From Acidimicrobiales bacterium (GTDB lineage Bacteria > Actinomycetota > Acidimicrobiia > Acidimicrobiales > MedAcidi-G1), in NCBI GenBank assembly GCA_022452145.1, contig JAKURY010000011.1:20481-84480 (forward strand): a DNA stretch of 64,000 bases, given 5' to 3'. Numbering within the stretch: the first letter of the stretch is position 1; each line of letters starts with the position of its first letter. Below are positions 8,065 to 16,529 of this stretch, one piece after another. Both the position numbers and the translations under genes were made by a program. Below the pieces are notes generated by a model. The model had not been told where the DNA came from. It made no database searches and saw only the letters and a program-made list of their open reading frames with translations.

Positions 8065-9425
8065 TCGCTGGGCCAGGTCCAGTGGCTGGGGTGCCGCTCG
8101 TCGATCTCGCATTCGTGCCGGTGGTGGTGGTGCTGCCAACCGGCCAGGGGATGCAGGACCCACCTGCCCACCGAGTGGGCGATCTCGCCGGACCGGGCCA
8201 GGATCGGCTGGAAGGTGGACTGGCGTTCGACCGGTACGGCCTGGCGGACCCGCACGCGGTAGGCGAGGTAGACGGTCAGGACGGCCAGGCAGACGGCCAG
8301 AGACCAGAAGTAGGCGGAGGGTCCGAAGGCCTCGAGGGCCATGCCGATTCCCATGGGGGCGGCCATGGCGCCGAAGCTGGACGCCAGCACCAGGGTCGAC
8401 GCGGCGGCCACGCGCTTCTCGGGAGTTACCCAGTCGTTGGCGAGGGCCACGAACTGGCCGTACAGAGGGAAGACGAACGCACCGAACGCCATGTTGACGA
8501 CGATGATGGCGACGCTGGAGGCCGAGATGAGGGCACCGATGACGGCCAGACCGCAGGACGTGGCGGCCGTGACCATGATCACGGCGCGTCGCGGGTAGCG
8601 GTCAGAGAGGCGTCCGAGTGGGATCTGCAGGGTGATGGCGCCGATGACGGCAGCCGAGGTGAACAGCGTGATGCGGCCGGCACCCAGGCCCGACTCCGTA
8701 CCGAACACGGCAGCCATTGAGGTGGAGGCCGCCTGGACGAACGAGCACAGGATGATGCCCACCACTGCGGCCGGAATGGTCCGGTAGAGCTCCCGGAGGG
8801 GCATCGGGTCGCTGCTCGGGACGGGAGCGGCCGTGGACGCCGAGAGCGTCACCGGCACCACCGCCAGCGAGATCAGGACCGAGGACAGGACGAACAGCTC
8901 GAAGCCGTCGGGAGAGCCGACGTTCAGGAGCAACTGGCCGATGGCCGTCCCACCCATCATGATCATCATGTAGGCGCCGAGGATGCTGCCCCGGGTCTCG
9001 TTGGTGGCCCGATCGTTGAGCCAACTCTCCAGGATGACGAGCACACCCGCGTTGCACACTCCGCCCACGAAGTACACGGCGGCCCAGGACGCGGGGAACA
9101 CCAGAACGGCGTTGACGAGCACGGCGGTCGACGCGGTAGATGCCAGGGCTGCGAAGACCCGGATGTGTCCGACCGACGCCAGCGCCCTGATGATGCCCTT
9201 GGCGCCCAGCAGGTAGCCGGCGAAGTGGATGGCCATGACCATGCCCATGGATCCGGCGCTGAACCCCTCTGACTCGGCCCGCATCGGCAGGAGGATCCGC
9301 TGGAGGCCGGTTCCGACCTGCAGGAACAGGAATGCCAGGAACAGGGCCCACACGCCGAGCAGGGATGAGACCGCCGAGTTCCGGCCCGTGCCCGCCGCCG
9401 ACCCCCCGGCCGGCGCGATGTTCAC
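8049..9425 (-). CDS. MFS transporter (YcaD-like)
   Basis: A 458-residue permease of the major facilitator superfamily with about 12 hydrophobic helices. Visible MFS features are a cytoplasmic loop of GRLSDRYPRR type between the middle helices and glycine-rich helices throughout; it is reminiscent of the YcaD group. GTG start, overlapping the stop of the upstream thioesterase by 4 nt (GTGA), so the two are coupled. As the last gene of the sarcosine oxidase run it is a candidate importer or exporter for the methylated amine or a pathway product. Specificity is not visible. Confidence 0.8.
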   Translation of the reverse strand: MNIAPAGGSAAGTGRNSAVSSLLGVWALFLAFLFLQVGTGLQRILLPMRAESEGFSAGSMGMVMAIHFAGYLLGAKGIIRALASVGHIRVFAALASTASTAVLVNAVLVFPASWAAVYFVGGVCNAGVLVILESWLNDRATNETRGSILGAYMMIMMGGTAIGQLLLNVGSPDGFELFVLSSVLISLAVVPVTLSASTAAPVPSSDPMPLRELYRTIPAAVVGIILCSFVQAASTSMAAVFGTESGLGAGRITLFTSAAVIGAITLQIPLGRLSDRYPRRAVIMVTAATSCGLAVIGALISASSVAIIVVNMAFGAFVFPLYGQFVALANDWVTPEKRVAAASTLVLASSFGAMAAPMGIGMALEAFGPSAYFWSLAVCLAVLTVYLAYRVRVRQAVPVERQSTFQPILARSGEIAHSVGRWVLHPLAGWQHHHHRHECEIDERHPSHWTWPSDGAGG

Positions 9426-9907
9426 CCCAGGGTCCTGACGCCCCGACCCACATGGTCACCGAATGGGGTCGAAGAGTGGGCGGCCGCCAGGCTCAGGGCC
9501 CTGCCCAGCACCGGTTCGGCCATGGGTGCCACCGTGGGGCCGTCGGGACCGTCGGTCACGTGGAGCATCATGGTCTCCTGGGTGGCCGCCGGATCGGGAT
9601 CCTCACCGGAGAACAGGGCGTGGTGTGCGTGGAGGCGCTTCTCGTCCGCGCCCAGCAGAAGTGTCTCCGTGTGGATCTCGGAGCCTTCCTCCACCTCGCG
9701 GAGGAAGCGGATACGGGTCTCCACGGTGTAGAAGGTCCCGTGGGCCTCCCGGTAGTCAGGACCGAACCCGAGGTGGTCAAGCAGGGCGTCGGAGGCGTCG
9801 CCGAACGCTACGCCGTAGAAGCCTTCGTTCAGGTGCCCGTTGTAGTCGATCCACTCGGCCGGTACGACGGTTCGCCAGATCCGGAGCGGCTCGGGGGATG
9901 CTGCCAT
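9422..9907 (-). CDS. hot-dog thioesterase, betainyl-CoA thioesterase-like
   Basis: A 161-residue single hot-dog domain of the 4HBT_2 type. The DYNGHLNEGFY segment (Asp and His in the active-site turn) and the following helix ASDALLDHLGF are typical of the thioesterases encoded with, or fused to, L-carnitine dehydrogenase, which hydrolyse betainyl-CoA to glycine betaine. The start was set at the ATG with GGAGGT 7 nt upstream; the frame stays open further upstream but that part is unlike the family. The neighbouring Rieske oxygenase and sarcosine oxidase support a betaine role, though no carnitine dehydrogenase is in the window, so the substrate is inferred. Confidence 0.72.
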   Translation of the reverse strand: MAASPEPLRIWRTVVPAEWIDYNGHLNEGFYGVAFGDASDALLDHLGFGPDYREAHGTFYTVETRIRFLREVEEGSEIHTETLLLGADEKRLHAHHALFSGEDPDPAATQETMMLHVTDGPDGPTVAPMAEPVLGRALSLAAAHSSTPFGDHVGRGVRTLG

Positions 9908-10015
9908 CGACCTGACCTCCACAGTCCGGCCGTACCGACCACGACTCCGGGGAGGCCGCGGGCGATGGGGTGGTGCCACCAGAGGTGGCGCTGACGCGCG
10001 CAATCTACGACCGTG

Positions 10016-10069
10016 CCGGGATCCGGGACAATCACCATCCCGGGGTCATCGGACACACCGGTGGGTGTG
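10016..10069 (-). terminator. two hairpins downstream of the amidase gene
   Basis: Just after the amidase stop (leftward) there is CACACC-GGTG-GGTGTG (10054-10069), then a second hairpin CCGGGAT/ATCCCGG (10016-10043, 14-nt loop). Neither is followed by a T-run. Together they may end the upstream transcript before the thioesterase gene. Confidence 0.4.
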
Positions 10070-10074
10070 GGCCG

Positions 10075-11478
10075 TTACCCCAGGGGCCCCGGCGGAAGGG
10101 TGGCAGGGTCAAGAACTGCCAGGGCGCCCAGGTCCGGGGCCGGACAGGGGCCGAACACCTCCTCGGCGGCTGCGGCGAAGGCGATCAGGGCGTGGTCGTG
10201 ATCCCGAGGCGCGGCGAGCTGGACGCCGACAGGGAGTCCGTCGGCCGTGAAGCCAGCGGGAACCGACACGGCCGGACCGCCGGGCACTGTGATCCGCGAG
10301 CAGGACCGCATCCAGTGCGTGTACTGGTCGAAGTGGACGCCGTCGATCTCTTCCACCCACTCGATGCCGACCGGGAACGGCGGAACCTGACTGGTGGCGC
10401 TCAGGAGCATGTCGAAACTGCCCACCGCGAAGAAGCGACCCCAGCTCGCCCGTAGGTGCTGCTCGGCCTCGACCGCCTCGGCTATACGGTTGACGCCCAT
10501 CGCCAGCCCGAGACCGATCTCGTATCGGGCCGTCTCCTTTACCCGGTCGTCGTCGACGAGATGGGCGAAGCTGAGTGCCATGGAGAGGCCGCGGAGGTCC
10601 TCGAAGCAGCGGTCGGCGCCGGTCAGGTCGGGGCAGGCCTCCACGATGTCCCAGCCTGCATCGGCCAGCATGTCCGCAGCATTCCGGGTCGCCGCACGCA
10701 CCTCGGGATCCAAGGGGAGGTCCCCCAGATCGGGGGAGAAGGCCACCCGGGGCCTCTCGCTGGCAGGATCCGGGGCGACCACCTGATCGGTCATGGCGCC
10801 CAGCAGGAGCGCCACGTCGGCCACTGTTCGACCCATCGGCCCGGACATGGGTTGCCGGATCCGAGGATCACGGACCACGTCGTGAATGATGGCGCCGGAG
10901 GTGGGGCGAAAACCCACGACGCCGTTGAAGGAGGCTGGGTTGCGTAGGGAGCCACCCAGGTCGGATCCGTCGGCGACCGAGACCGATCCGCAGGCCAGGG
11001 CTACGGCGGCCCCCCCGCTGGAACCGCCGGCGCTCTTGGCGGGGTCCCACGGATTGCGGGTCAGGCCGTGCACCGGGTTGAAGGTGTGGGATCCCTTGCC
11101 GAATTCCGGGGTATTCGTCTTGCCGATCGAGACCAGCCCCGTACCTCGCAGGTGGGCGACGAGTGGGCTGTCTTCCTCGGGGATGTGCTCTGCGTAGACT
11201 GGCGAGCCGTAGGTGGTCCGCACGCCGGCCGTGTCGGCCAGGTCCTTGTGGGCGGTGACAAGGCCCCGCAGCGGCGCCCCGGCCGACAGCTCCGGGTCGT
11301 CGTCGAGGCGTCCGGCGAGGGCCTCGGCGGTCTCCCAGTCGGTGGTCGGGATGGCGTTTACCACCGGCTCGGTCAGTTCCGCCCGGTACCGGCAGGAGGC
11401 CAGCAACTCGCGGCAGGATGCCCGACCGGCGTCCAGCAGCGCCTTCTGCTCGGTGGCGGAAAAGCCGGCGAGGTCCAT
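10075..11478 (-). CDS. amidase signature family hydrolase
   Basis: A 467-residue amidase-signature enzyme. The Ser-cisSer-Lys triad is visible: Lys-78 in TAHKDL, Ser-153 in AGGSSGGA and the nucleophile Ser-177 in GSDLGGSLRNPA. The family hydrolyses amides, carbamates or N-acyl amino acids; GatA is excluded because no gatB or gatC is present and the flanking sequence differs. It lies 87 nt downstream of soxG on the same strand, so it may feed an amine or amino acid into the methylamine pathway, for example by deacylating an N-acyl or amide precursor. That substrate is a guess from context. Confidence 0.85.
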   Translation of the reverse strand: MDLAGFSATEQKALLDAGRASCRELLASCRYRAELTEPVVNAIPTTDWETAEALAGRLDDDPELSAGAPLRGLVTAHKDLADTAGVRTTYGSPVYAEHIPEEDSPLVAHLRGTGLVSIGKTNTPEFGKGSHTFNPVHGLTRNPWDPAKSAGGSSGGAAVALACGSVSVADGSDLGGSLRNPASFNGVVGFRPTSGAIIHDVVRDPRIRQPMSGPMGRTVADVALLLGAMTDQVVAPDPASERPRVAFSPDLGDLPLDPEVRAATRNAADMLADAGWDIVEACPDLTGADRCFEDLRGLSMALSFAHLVDDDRVKETARYEIGLGLAMGVNRIAEAVEAEQHLRASWGRFFAVGSFDMLLSATSQVPPFPVGIEWVEEIDGVHFDQYTHWMRSCSRITVPGGPAVSVPAGFTADGLPVGVQLAAPRDHDHALIAFAAAAEEVFGPCPAPDLGALAVLDPATLPPGPLG

Positions 11479-11565
11479 CGCCGGCGCACCCTAGGGCACA
11501 CCGGTCGATGGACCGCTCGCCACCGGAACCTGAGCGCCGGAGTTCATGCCACCGGGAGCACGGGC

Positions 11566-12147
11566 CTAGTGGCCGTGGAGCTCCCAACCGGCGGGGACCG
11601 TCAGCCCGAACTCGGTGCAGGCATCGGCCACAGCGATGAAGAGGAACTTCCCGAAGGAGCGCTCACAGCCGATTAGGAACGACGGCTGGCCTCCCTGGTC
11701 GTCTCGTACCAGGTCGCAGCCCACGTTGCCGACCGATGCCGAGAAGACGGCGCCGTTCGGGGTCAGCTCGTCACCCAGGTCCAGGTTGCAGATCTTGTTC
11801 AGCACCGAGGTTGTGTTGGAGCCGCTGATCCGCAGCATGGCCCGACCGTGGGTGATGTCGATGACGGTGACAAAGCCCTCGGTGGGGATCGTCGCCGAGA
11901 TGGCACCCGCCTGGCCAGCATCGCCGTAGATGGTCCACTCGTCGGGACGGGTCCCGCACACCAGCGCACCGTCGGCCCGGCGTTGGCTCCTGCCGTAGGA
12001 CACGCCCAGGGCCGCGGCTGCAGACGTATCGGTGCCTGCCCTGACCTGGACCTTGGTGGTGGAGGCGGCGTCGGCCACCGTCACGCTCCCGTCGGGGGAG
12101 GTGAGCGGACCGACGTCCACCGGGCTTTTGAAGGTGATCTCAGACAC
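11566..12147 (-). CDS. soxG: sarcosine oxidase gamma subunit
   Basis: A 193-residue protein with the features of the small gamma chain of heterotetrameric sarcosine oxidase: CGTRPDEWTIYGD, then the DITHGRAMLRISG segment and CNLDLG, which resemble the folate-binding T-protein fold that this subunit shares. It has no redox cofactor of its own. The start codon lies within the last 8 nt of soxA, so translation is coupled. It is the last gene of soxBDAG; the order and overlaps make the assignment secure. Confidence 0.88.
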   Translation of the reverse strand: MSEITFKSPVDVGPLTSPDGSVTVADAASTTKVQVRAGTDTSAAAALGVSYGRSQRRADGALVCGTRPDEWTIYGDAGQAGAISATIPTEGFVTVIDITHGRAMLRISGSNTTSVLNKICNLDLGDELTPNGAVFSASVGNVGCDLVRDDQGGQPSFLIGCERSFGKFLFIAVADACTEFGLTVPAGWELHGH

Positions 12148-14992
12148 GCTGGCGTGCTCCTTCGGGATCGAGGTGGGCGTGGTGCTCCTGGACGGTGGCA
12201 GTTACGCGCCGTCCGTCGGCGAGCAGCACGGTGACGGACGTGCCGGCAGCTGCCAGCGAGGGATCCACCTGCGCCAGGCAGACCGACCTCCCCAGGTTCG
12301 GCGACATGCGGCTGGACGTGATCCTTCCCATGATCCTGGCCGTGTCGCCGTCCACGATCTGGGAGGCCTCCGTCGGGACGATCGCGGGATCGTCGGTCTG
12401 GAGGCCGACCAGGATAGGAAGGTCACTCCGCTCATAGGCGGCCTTCAGCTCGGGCAGGCCGATGGTGTCCGGCTTGTCCAGCTTGACGAGGCCGCCGAGC
12501 CCGGCCGTCGGTGCCTTGCTGAGGCCGTCGGTGTCCTGGCCCACGATGTAGTGGCCCTTCTCGAGGCGCAGGATCCGCTGAGCCTCGACGCCGAACGGCG
12601 CACAGCCCAGGTCCGCGCCCTGCTCCAGGAGGGTCTCCCACACGTGGAGGGCATGGCCGGAGGGCACGTGTAGTTCGTATGAGAGCTCCCCGGTGAAGCC
12701 GATCCGCCAGATGATGCAGTCGGCCACGCCGGCCACCGTGCCGCGGCGCACACTGAAGTACGGGAAGCCGTCGCCCGAGAGGTCGACTCCCTCCACGATG
12801 CGTTCCAGGAGCGTGCGGCAGTTCGGGCCGGCCACGTTGATGCTGGTGAGTCCGCCGGTCACCGCGGTGACGTGCACGTCCCACTCGGGGTGGGCCGTCT
12901 GCAGCCAGTCCTCCAGCATCTCCCAGACCGCTCCGGCACCTGACGAGGTGCAGGTCATCAGCCAGTGGTCCTCGCCCAGGCGGGCGGTCACCCCGTCATC
13001 GGAGACGACGCCGTCCTCTGCGACCATGGTGCCGTAGCGGACCCGGCCGACGTCCAGCTTCGACCACTTGTTCACGTACACCAGCTCCAGGAGCTTGGAG
13101 ACGTCGGGGCCGCGCAGGTCCAGCTTGCCCAGTGGGGTCACGTCGATCAGGCCGACGTTGGTCCTCACGTTGGCCGCCTCTGCCATGGCGTCTCCGTAGT
13201 GGTCCGGACGGACCCACTGTCCCGCCAACAGCGGGGAGGCGCCGTGGGCGTCGTGCCAGTCCTGGAGGGCGGAACGGCGCACCGGCTCGTGGATCCGACC
13301 AGCGAGCGCACCCAGCGAGATGGGGGCGTACGGCGGGCGCCACACGGTGGTGCCGATCTCGGCCATGGAGACGCCGTTGGCTTCGGCCAGGACCGATGCG
13401 GCGTTGACCGTCTCCAACTTGCCCTGGGAGGGACCCATGGTCACGGTGGTGTACCTCTTCATGAGCTCGATGGAGTCGAAACCCTCCTTTGAGGCCTGGA
13501 CGAGGTCCTTCGAGGACACGTCCTCGGAGAAGTCGACCATGCCGTGGGTGGTGCTGCGGTAACACTCGGGATGCGGCACACGGGCCAGCGGGGTCCGGTT
13601 GTCGACCCGTTCGGCTGGCTTCTCCCATGTGGGGGTGGCTGCCCGGGAGGTCTGCGAAACCCGGTCGTGGCGTCGTCGCAGTGCACGGTTGGCCGCCAAC
13701 TCGCCGGTGGCCCGACCATGGGCAGTCAGCTCGGCGGTGGACCCGTCACCGGCTATGCCACCGGTGGCCAGGATGTTGTCGGGCAGGGAGTTGGAGAAGT
13801 AGCGGGCCGCCGATGCGTCGTACACGGGCCGGTCACCGCCCATGTTCAGCAGCGAGGTGGGCGCCGTCCAACCGGTCGCCGTTACCACCAGGTCGGCGTC
13901 AAGCGTCCGACCGTCGCTCACGGTGACCTTCGAGGCCCGACCACGTCCCTCGACCGACACGATTCTCTCGCCCTTTCGGGCATCCAGCACGGCGACGATC
14001 TCCACGCCGACCCGCTCCAGGTCGGCCAGCGCAGCGTCACCGTCGGCGTTGGCGCTCAGGACCACTGCCCTTTTCCCCGGCTTGACGGCCCAGATGTTGA
14101 TGAGCCGACGTACGGCACCGGAGAGCATGACACCCGGGGTGTCGTTGCCTGCGAACACGTACGGACGCTCAACCAGCCCGGGGGCGACGACCAGGACGCC
14201 GACCCGAGCCTTGATGAGGCGCTCGGGGGCAATGGCGTGGCTCCGCTGCATGATGGCGACCCAGTTGTGGTCGTAGCGGCCGGTCACCGTGGAGTCCACG
14301 AGGACCTCGATGCCGGCGTGTGCCCGGCAGGCCACCGCCAACTCGGCGCCCCTGGCCCGCTGGGCGTCATCACCCCAGAGGAGGTGGCCCCCCAGGTCGC
14401 CGTACTGCTCGACGAGGAGGACCGATGCACCGGCATCGGCGGCGGCCAGCGCAGCCCCCATGCCGGCGGGGCCGCCACCGGCAACGAGGACGTCAGGGTG
14501 GACGTACCTCTTGTCGTAGGCGCCGTGCTTGCTGGTCTTCCAGTGGATCTCGCCACCCGGGGCGAACTTCTTCAGGACCTTCTGGTACACCGGCCACAGG
14601 AAGGCGGGGCGCATGAAGGTCTTGTAGTAGAAGCCCGCGGACAGGAAGCGCCCGACCAGCTGGTTCACGGCACCCAGGTCGAACCTGAGGCTGGGCCACA
14701 CGTTCTGGGCGCTGACGACCATGCCGGCCTCCAGGCGGCGGCTGCCCGCGCGGACGTTCGGCTCGTCACCGACCTGTACGAACAGGCTCGGATCCCAGTG
14801 GTCGGCGGTCAGGATGCCGCGCCTGCGGTGGTACTTCATGCTGCGCGAGAACACGTCGGCGCCGTCGGCGGCGATCGCCGAGGCGATGGTGTCGCCCTCG
14901 AAGCCGGTGACGGTCTTTCCGTTCCAGGTGAAGGACAGGCTCGAGGACCTGTCGATCACCTCGCCCGGCTGGGCGGTGAGCCGGTTGCTCAT
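12140..14992 (-). CDS. soxA: sarcosine oxidase alpha subunit
   Basis: A 950-residue alpha chain of the tetrameric sarcosine oxidase. Domains in order: an N-terminal ferredoxin-like domain (FTWNGKTVTGFEGDTIASA), an NAD(+)-binding Rossmann region (VAGGGPAGMGAALAAADAG near residue 170), a central domain, and a C-terminal aminomethyltransferase-like domain that binds tetrahydrofolate (from about residue 570). The complex oxidises sarcosine to glycine and makes H2O2 and 5,10-methylene-THF. The start was set at the ATG with AGGAGG upstream, and it overlaps the soxD stop by 4 nt (ATGA). Length and domain order match the family. Confidence 0.93.
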   Translation of the reverse strand: MSNRLTAQPGEVIDRSSSLSFTWNGKTVTGFEGDTIASAIAADGADVFSRSMKYHRRRGILTADHWDPSLFVQVGDEPNVRAGSRRLEAGMVVSAQNVWPSLRFDLGAVNQLVGRFLSAGFYYKTFMRPAFLWPVYQKVLKKFAPGGEIHWKTSKHGAYDKRYVHPDVLVAGGGPAGMGAALAAADAGASVLLVEQYGDLGGHLLWGDDAQRARGAELAVACRAHAGIEVLVDSTVTGRYDHNWVAIMQRSHAIAPERLIKARVGVLVVAPGLVERPYVFAGNDTPGVMLSGAVRRLINIWAVKPGKRAVVLSANADGDAALADLERVGVEIVAVLDARKGERIVSVEGRGRASKVTVSDGRTLDADLVVTATGWTAPTSLLNMGGDRPVYDASAARYFSNSLPDNILATGGIAGDGSTAELTAHGRATGELAANRALRRRHDRVSQTSRAATPTWEKPAERVDNRTPLARVPHPECYRSTTHGMVDFSEDVSSKDLVQASKEGFDSIELMKRYTTVTMGPSQGKLETVNAASVLAEANGVSMAEIGTTVWRPPYAPISLGALAGRIHEPVRRSALQDWHDAHGASPLLAGQWVRPDHYGDAMAEAANVRTNVGLIDVTPLGKLDLRGPDVSKLLELVYVNKWSKLDVGRVRYGTMVAEDGVVSDDGVTARLGEDHWLMTCTSSGAGAVWEMLEDWLQTAHPEWDVHVTAVTGGLTSINVAGPNCRTLLERIVEGVDLSGDGFPYFSVRRGTVAGVADCIIWRIGFTGELSYELHVPSGHALHVWETLLEQGADLGCAPFGVEAQRILRLEKGHYIVGQDTDGLSKAPTAGLGGLVKLDKPDTIGLPELKAAYERSDLPILVGLQTDDPAIVPTEASQIVDGDTARIMGRITSSRMSPNLGRSVCLAQVDPSLAAAGTSVTVLLADGRRVTATVQEHHAHLDPEGARQRV

Positions 14993-15237
14993 GACGCCTC
15001 CTGACCGCGGATCTCGTTGGTAGCGGTGTTGCGCTCGATGGTGAAGTACCGGCGGCATCCGCCCCGGCAGTACCAGGTCTCGGTGACCCAGCCCGCGGGG
15101 TTCTCCCTCATGTAGAGGTATTCACGCCACTCGACCAGCGATGTCGTCGAGGGATCGGGGCGGGCCATCAGCTCGCCGCAGTTCCGGAGGTCGCCGGAGT
15201 TCCGGGGACCACAGTTTGGACATGGAACAACGATCAT
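14989..15237 (-). CDS. soxD: sarcosine oxidase delta subunit, four-Cys zinc site
   Basis: An 82-residue zinc-binding delta chain. Cys-6 and Cys-9 (CPNC) form one half of the site and Cys-61 is in the conserved CRRYF block. Where characterised delta subunits have a His four residues before the last Cys, this one has Cys-57 (WYCRGGC), giving an all-cysteine site. The rest matches the family (REYLYMRENP, RNTATNEI). It starts within the soxB stop (TGATG) and overlaps soxA by 4 nt. The delta chain bridges the alpha and beta subunits and carries no catalytic residues. Confidence 0.92.
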   Translation of the reverse strand: MIVVPCPNCGPRNSGDLRNCGELMARPDPSTTSLVEWREYLYMRENPAGWVTETWYCRGGCRRYFTIERNTATNEIRGQEAS

Positions 15238-16526
15238 CAGTGACCCACCGCCGCAGCGCCCTTTTCACCAACGAGGTCTCCGTGGGTGAAGCGCTCGATT
15301 CCGAACGGGGAGATCAGGTCCGCAGTGCGGCCGGTGGCGATCGTCTCCGCCAGGGTTTCGCCGGCCACCGGCCCGGCCTTGAATCCGTAGGTGCCCCAGC
15401 CGACGTCGACCAAATAGCCTTCGACGGGCGTGAATCCCATTACGGGTGAATAGTCCGGGGTCATGTCGCACAACCCCGACCACTGGCGCAGCAGGCGCAT
15501 CTTGGAGATGCCCGGCATGAGCTCCAGCACGTGACCGGCAAGTTCCTCTGTGAACTCGAGTGTGCCGTTGACCCGGTAGGTGCCGACCGGGTCCACCGAT
15601 GCGCCGAACACGAGCTCGCCGCGGTCGGTCTGGCTGACGTAGACGTGCAGCGATCCGGAGACCACCACGGTCGGCAGGAACACCTTGCAGGGTTCCGTGA
15701 CGGCGGCCTGCAACGGGTGGGTGGTGATGGGCAGCGGCACGCCGGCCATGTTGGAGATGAGCGACGCCCAGCCGGCCGTGCAGTTCACGACCATCGGAGC
15801 GCTGATGTCACCGCGGCTGGTCCTAACGCCGGTGACCTTGCCACCGGGGCCCTTGCCACCAGGGCCGGAGCCGCCCTCGACGTTGATGTCGAGGACCTCG
15901 GTCTCCTGGATGATGTGGATGCCGTGGTGGTCGGCACCGCGTGCGTAGCCCCAGACCACTGCGTCGTGGCGGACGATGCCGCCTGGCGGGTGGTGGAGTG
16001 CCCCCAGGATCGGGTAGCGGGTGTTCGCCGAGACGTCGAGGCTGGGTGCCTGCTTCTTGACCTCCTGCGGATCGATGACGCTGGAGTCGATGCCCTGGAG
16101 CTTGTTGACCTCGGCCCTCCAGTGCATGGTGCGCAGCGCGGAGTCGGTGTGGGCCAGCGTGAGGTGGCCTCGTTCGGAGAACATGATGTTCAGGTTCAGG
16201 TCGGTAGCCATTGTCCGGTACAGCTCGAGCGAGCGGTCGTAGAAGGCCACACCCTCGGGCGTGAGGTAGTTGGAGCGCACGATGGCGGTGTTTCGGCCCG
16301 ACCCGCCTCCACCGACGTAGCCCTTGTCGAGCACGGCCACGTTCGTGATGCCGTGGTTCGCGGCCAGGTAGTAGGCCGTGGCGAGGCCGTGCAGGCCGGC
16401 GCCGACAATGACGACGTCGTAGGAGTCACGCATCTCGGGGCGGCGCCACATCCTGGGCCAGTCGCCTCGTGTCAGGCCGTGCTTGATCAGCGCGCCTGCT
16501 GAGTACTTCGGGGGTCGCTTCCCCAT
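15237..16526 (-). CDS. soxB: sarcosine oxidase beta subunit
   Basis: A 429-residue flavoprotein chain that carries the sarcosine-oxidising site. The FAD motif VGAGLHGLATAYYLA is at residues 41-55, preceded by the family's typical N-terminal region (SAGALIKHGLTRGDWPRMW). The RHDAV segment with His-186 lies in the region where the covalent FMN histidine is found in this family. The C-terminal WGTYGFKAGPVAGE stretch is the conserved FAD-contacting end. It follows the Rieske gene by only 3 nt and overlaps soxD by 1 nt, so all five genes form one transcript. Confidence 0.93.
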   Translation of the reverse strand: MGKRPPKYSAGALIKHGLTRGDWPRMWRRPEMRDSYDVVIVGAGLHGLATAYYLAANHGITNVAVLDKGYVGGGGSGRNTAIVRSNYLTPEGVAFYDRSLELYRTMATDLNLNIMFSERGHLTLAHTDSALRTMHWRAEVNKLQGIDSSVIDPQEVKKQAPSLDVSANTRYPILGALHHPPGGIVRHDAVVWGYARGADHHGIHIIQETEVLDINVEGGSGPGGKGPGGKVTGVRTSRGDISAPMVVNCTAGWASLISNMAGVPLPITTHPLQAAVTEPCKVFLPTVVVSGSLHVYVSQTDRGELVFGASVDPVGTYRVNGTLEFTEELAGHVLELMPGISKMRLLRQWSGLCDMTPDYSPVMGFTPVEGYLVDVGWGTYGFKAGPVAGETLAETIATGRTADLISPFGIERFTHGDLVGEKGAAAVGH

Positions 16527-16529
16527 GGG

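Noticed and set aside
9975..9989. Hairpin GCCACC-AGA-GGTGGC upstream of the thioesterase gene
   Set aside because: It lies on the leader side of the thioesterase gene, is short, and no attenuation or riboswitch features accompany it.
13544..15004. A long rightward reading frame opposite soxA, and a similar one at 3883-5169 opposite the dioxygenase and propeller genes
   Set aside because: Both are antisense to clearly assigned genes and have low-complexity, proline- and arginine-rich or glycine-rich translations without family likeness.
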